Assembly: GCA_023438115.1 (NCBI GenBank)
Contig: JAEZEB010000018.1
Coordinates: 1 to 5,194, forward strand
Reading direction: 5' to 3'
DNA from: Pseudomonadota bacterium
GTDB taxonomy: Bacteria > Pseudomonadota > Gammaproteobacteria > Burkholderiales > Burkholderiaceae_C
Length of the DNA stretch: 5,194 nucleotides
The stretch's first letter is position 1, and each line of letters starts with the position of its first letter. The position numbers and the translations under genes are program-made. The notes beneath the pieces are model-generated. The model ran no database searches, was not told the DNA's origin, and saw nothing but the letters and a program-made list of their open reading frames with translations. Shown piece after piece: positions 5,069 through 5,194 of this stretch.

Positions 5069-5194
5069 GCGCCGGACAGCGCACCCTGCTCCCTGCCGAT
5101 CCGCATGCGGGCGGATGCCAAGGCCCCAAGTGCCCGAACGAAAACGAACGAACTGAGGCATTTGAAGCACATCCGCGCCCTTCGCCGGCCGGGG

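Noticed and set aside
3565..5156. Long + strand frames opposite dut and coaBC (3565-4827, 3984-5156)
   Set aside because: They are antisense to two unmistakable housekeeping enzymes and have no recognisable domain or ribosome binding site.

Overview
This is a GC-rich, gene-dense chromosomal stretch of housekeeping character. Composition, the closeness of Dut, CoaBC, the RoxA-type cupin and the SlyD-like isomerase to proteobacterial families, and the intergenic repeats suggest a betaproteobacterium of the Burkholderiales, probably Comamonadaceae-like (Ramlibacter or Variovorax type). That placement is inference; no ribosomal RNA or other taxonomic marker is present.

Layout, left to right. (1) Positions 8-223 (-): a tiny Ala/Pro-rich lipoprotein with its own probable promoter (-10 TATAAT at 301-306), a dyad in the promoter spacer (312-328) and a long leader hairpin (256-292). 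(2) Positions 356-1986 (-): a two-gene unit, a JmjC/cupin ribosomal oxygenase (roxA/ycfD type) followed by a 166-residue protein of unknown function, joined by an ATGA stop/start overlap. (3) Positions 2009-2506 (+): a SlyD-like FKBP prolyl isomerase, divergent from roxA with only 22 bp between the two starts and probably made from a leaderless mRNA. (4) Positions 2507-2667: the convergent gap, holding a roughly 100-bp imperfect palindrome built of CGCAAA/TTTGCG units and a bidirectional intrinsic terminator. (5) Positions 2668-3174 (-): a SlyB-like glycine-zipper outer-membrane lipoprotein. (6) Positions 3340-5009 (-): coaBC followed by dut, again joined by an ATGA overlap. coaBC has a probable leaderless promoter, and a REP-type palindrome with a GTAG head (5035-5068) lies just upstream. 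(7) Positions 5069-5194: no gene can be assigned.

The genes fall into three themes. Nucleotide and cofactor supply: coaBC makes 4'-phosphopantetheine for coenzyme A, and dut removes dUTP and yields dUMP. Ribosome and protein maturation: RoxA is expected to hydroxylate ribosomal protein L16, and the isomerase helps folding. Envelope: two lipoproteins.

No phage, IS, CRISPR, tRNA, rRNA or defence system was seen. I do not see a large undescribed system. The best leads are small: the unknown gene coupled to roxA, the leader hairpin whose pairing is complete only in the sense RNA, the CGCAAA palindrome, and the REP element at the coaBC promoter.
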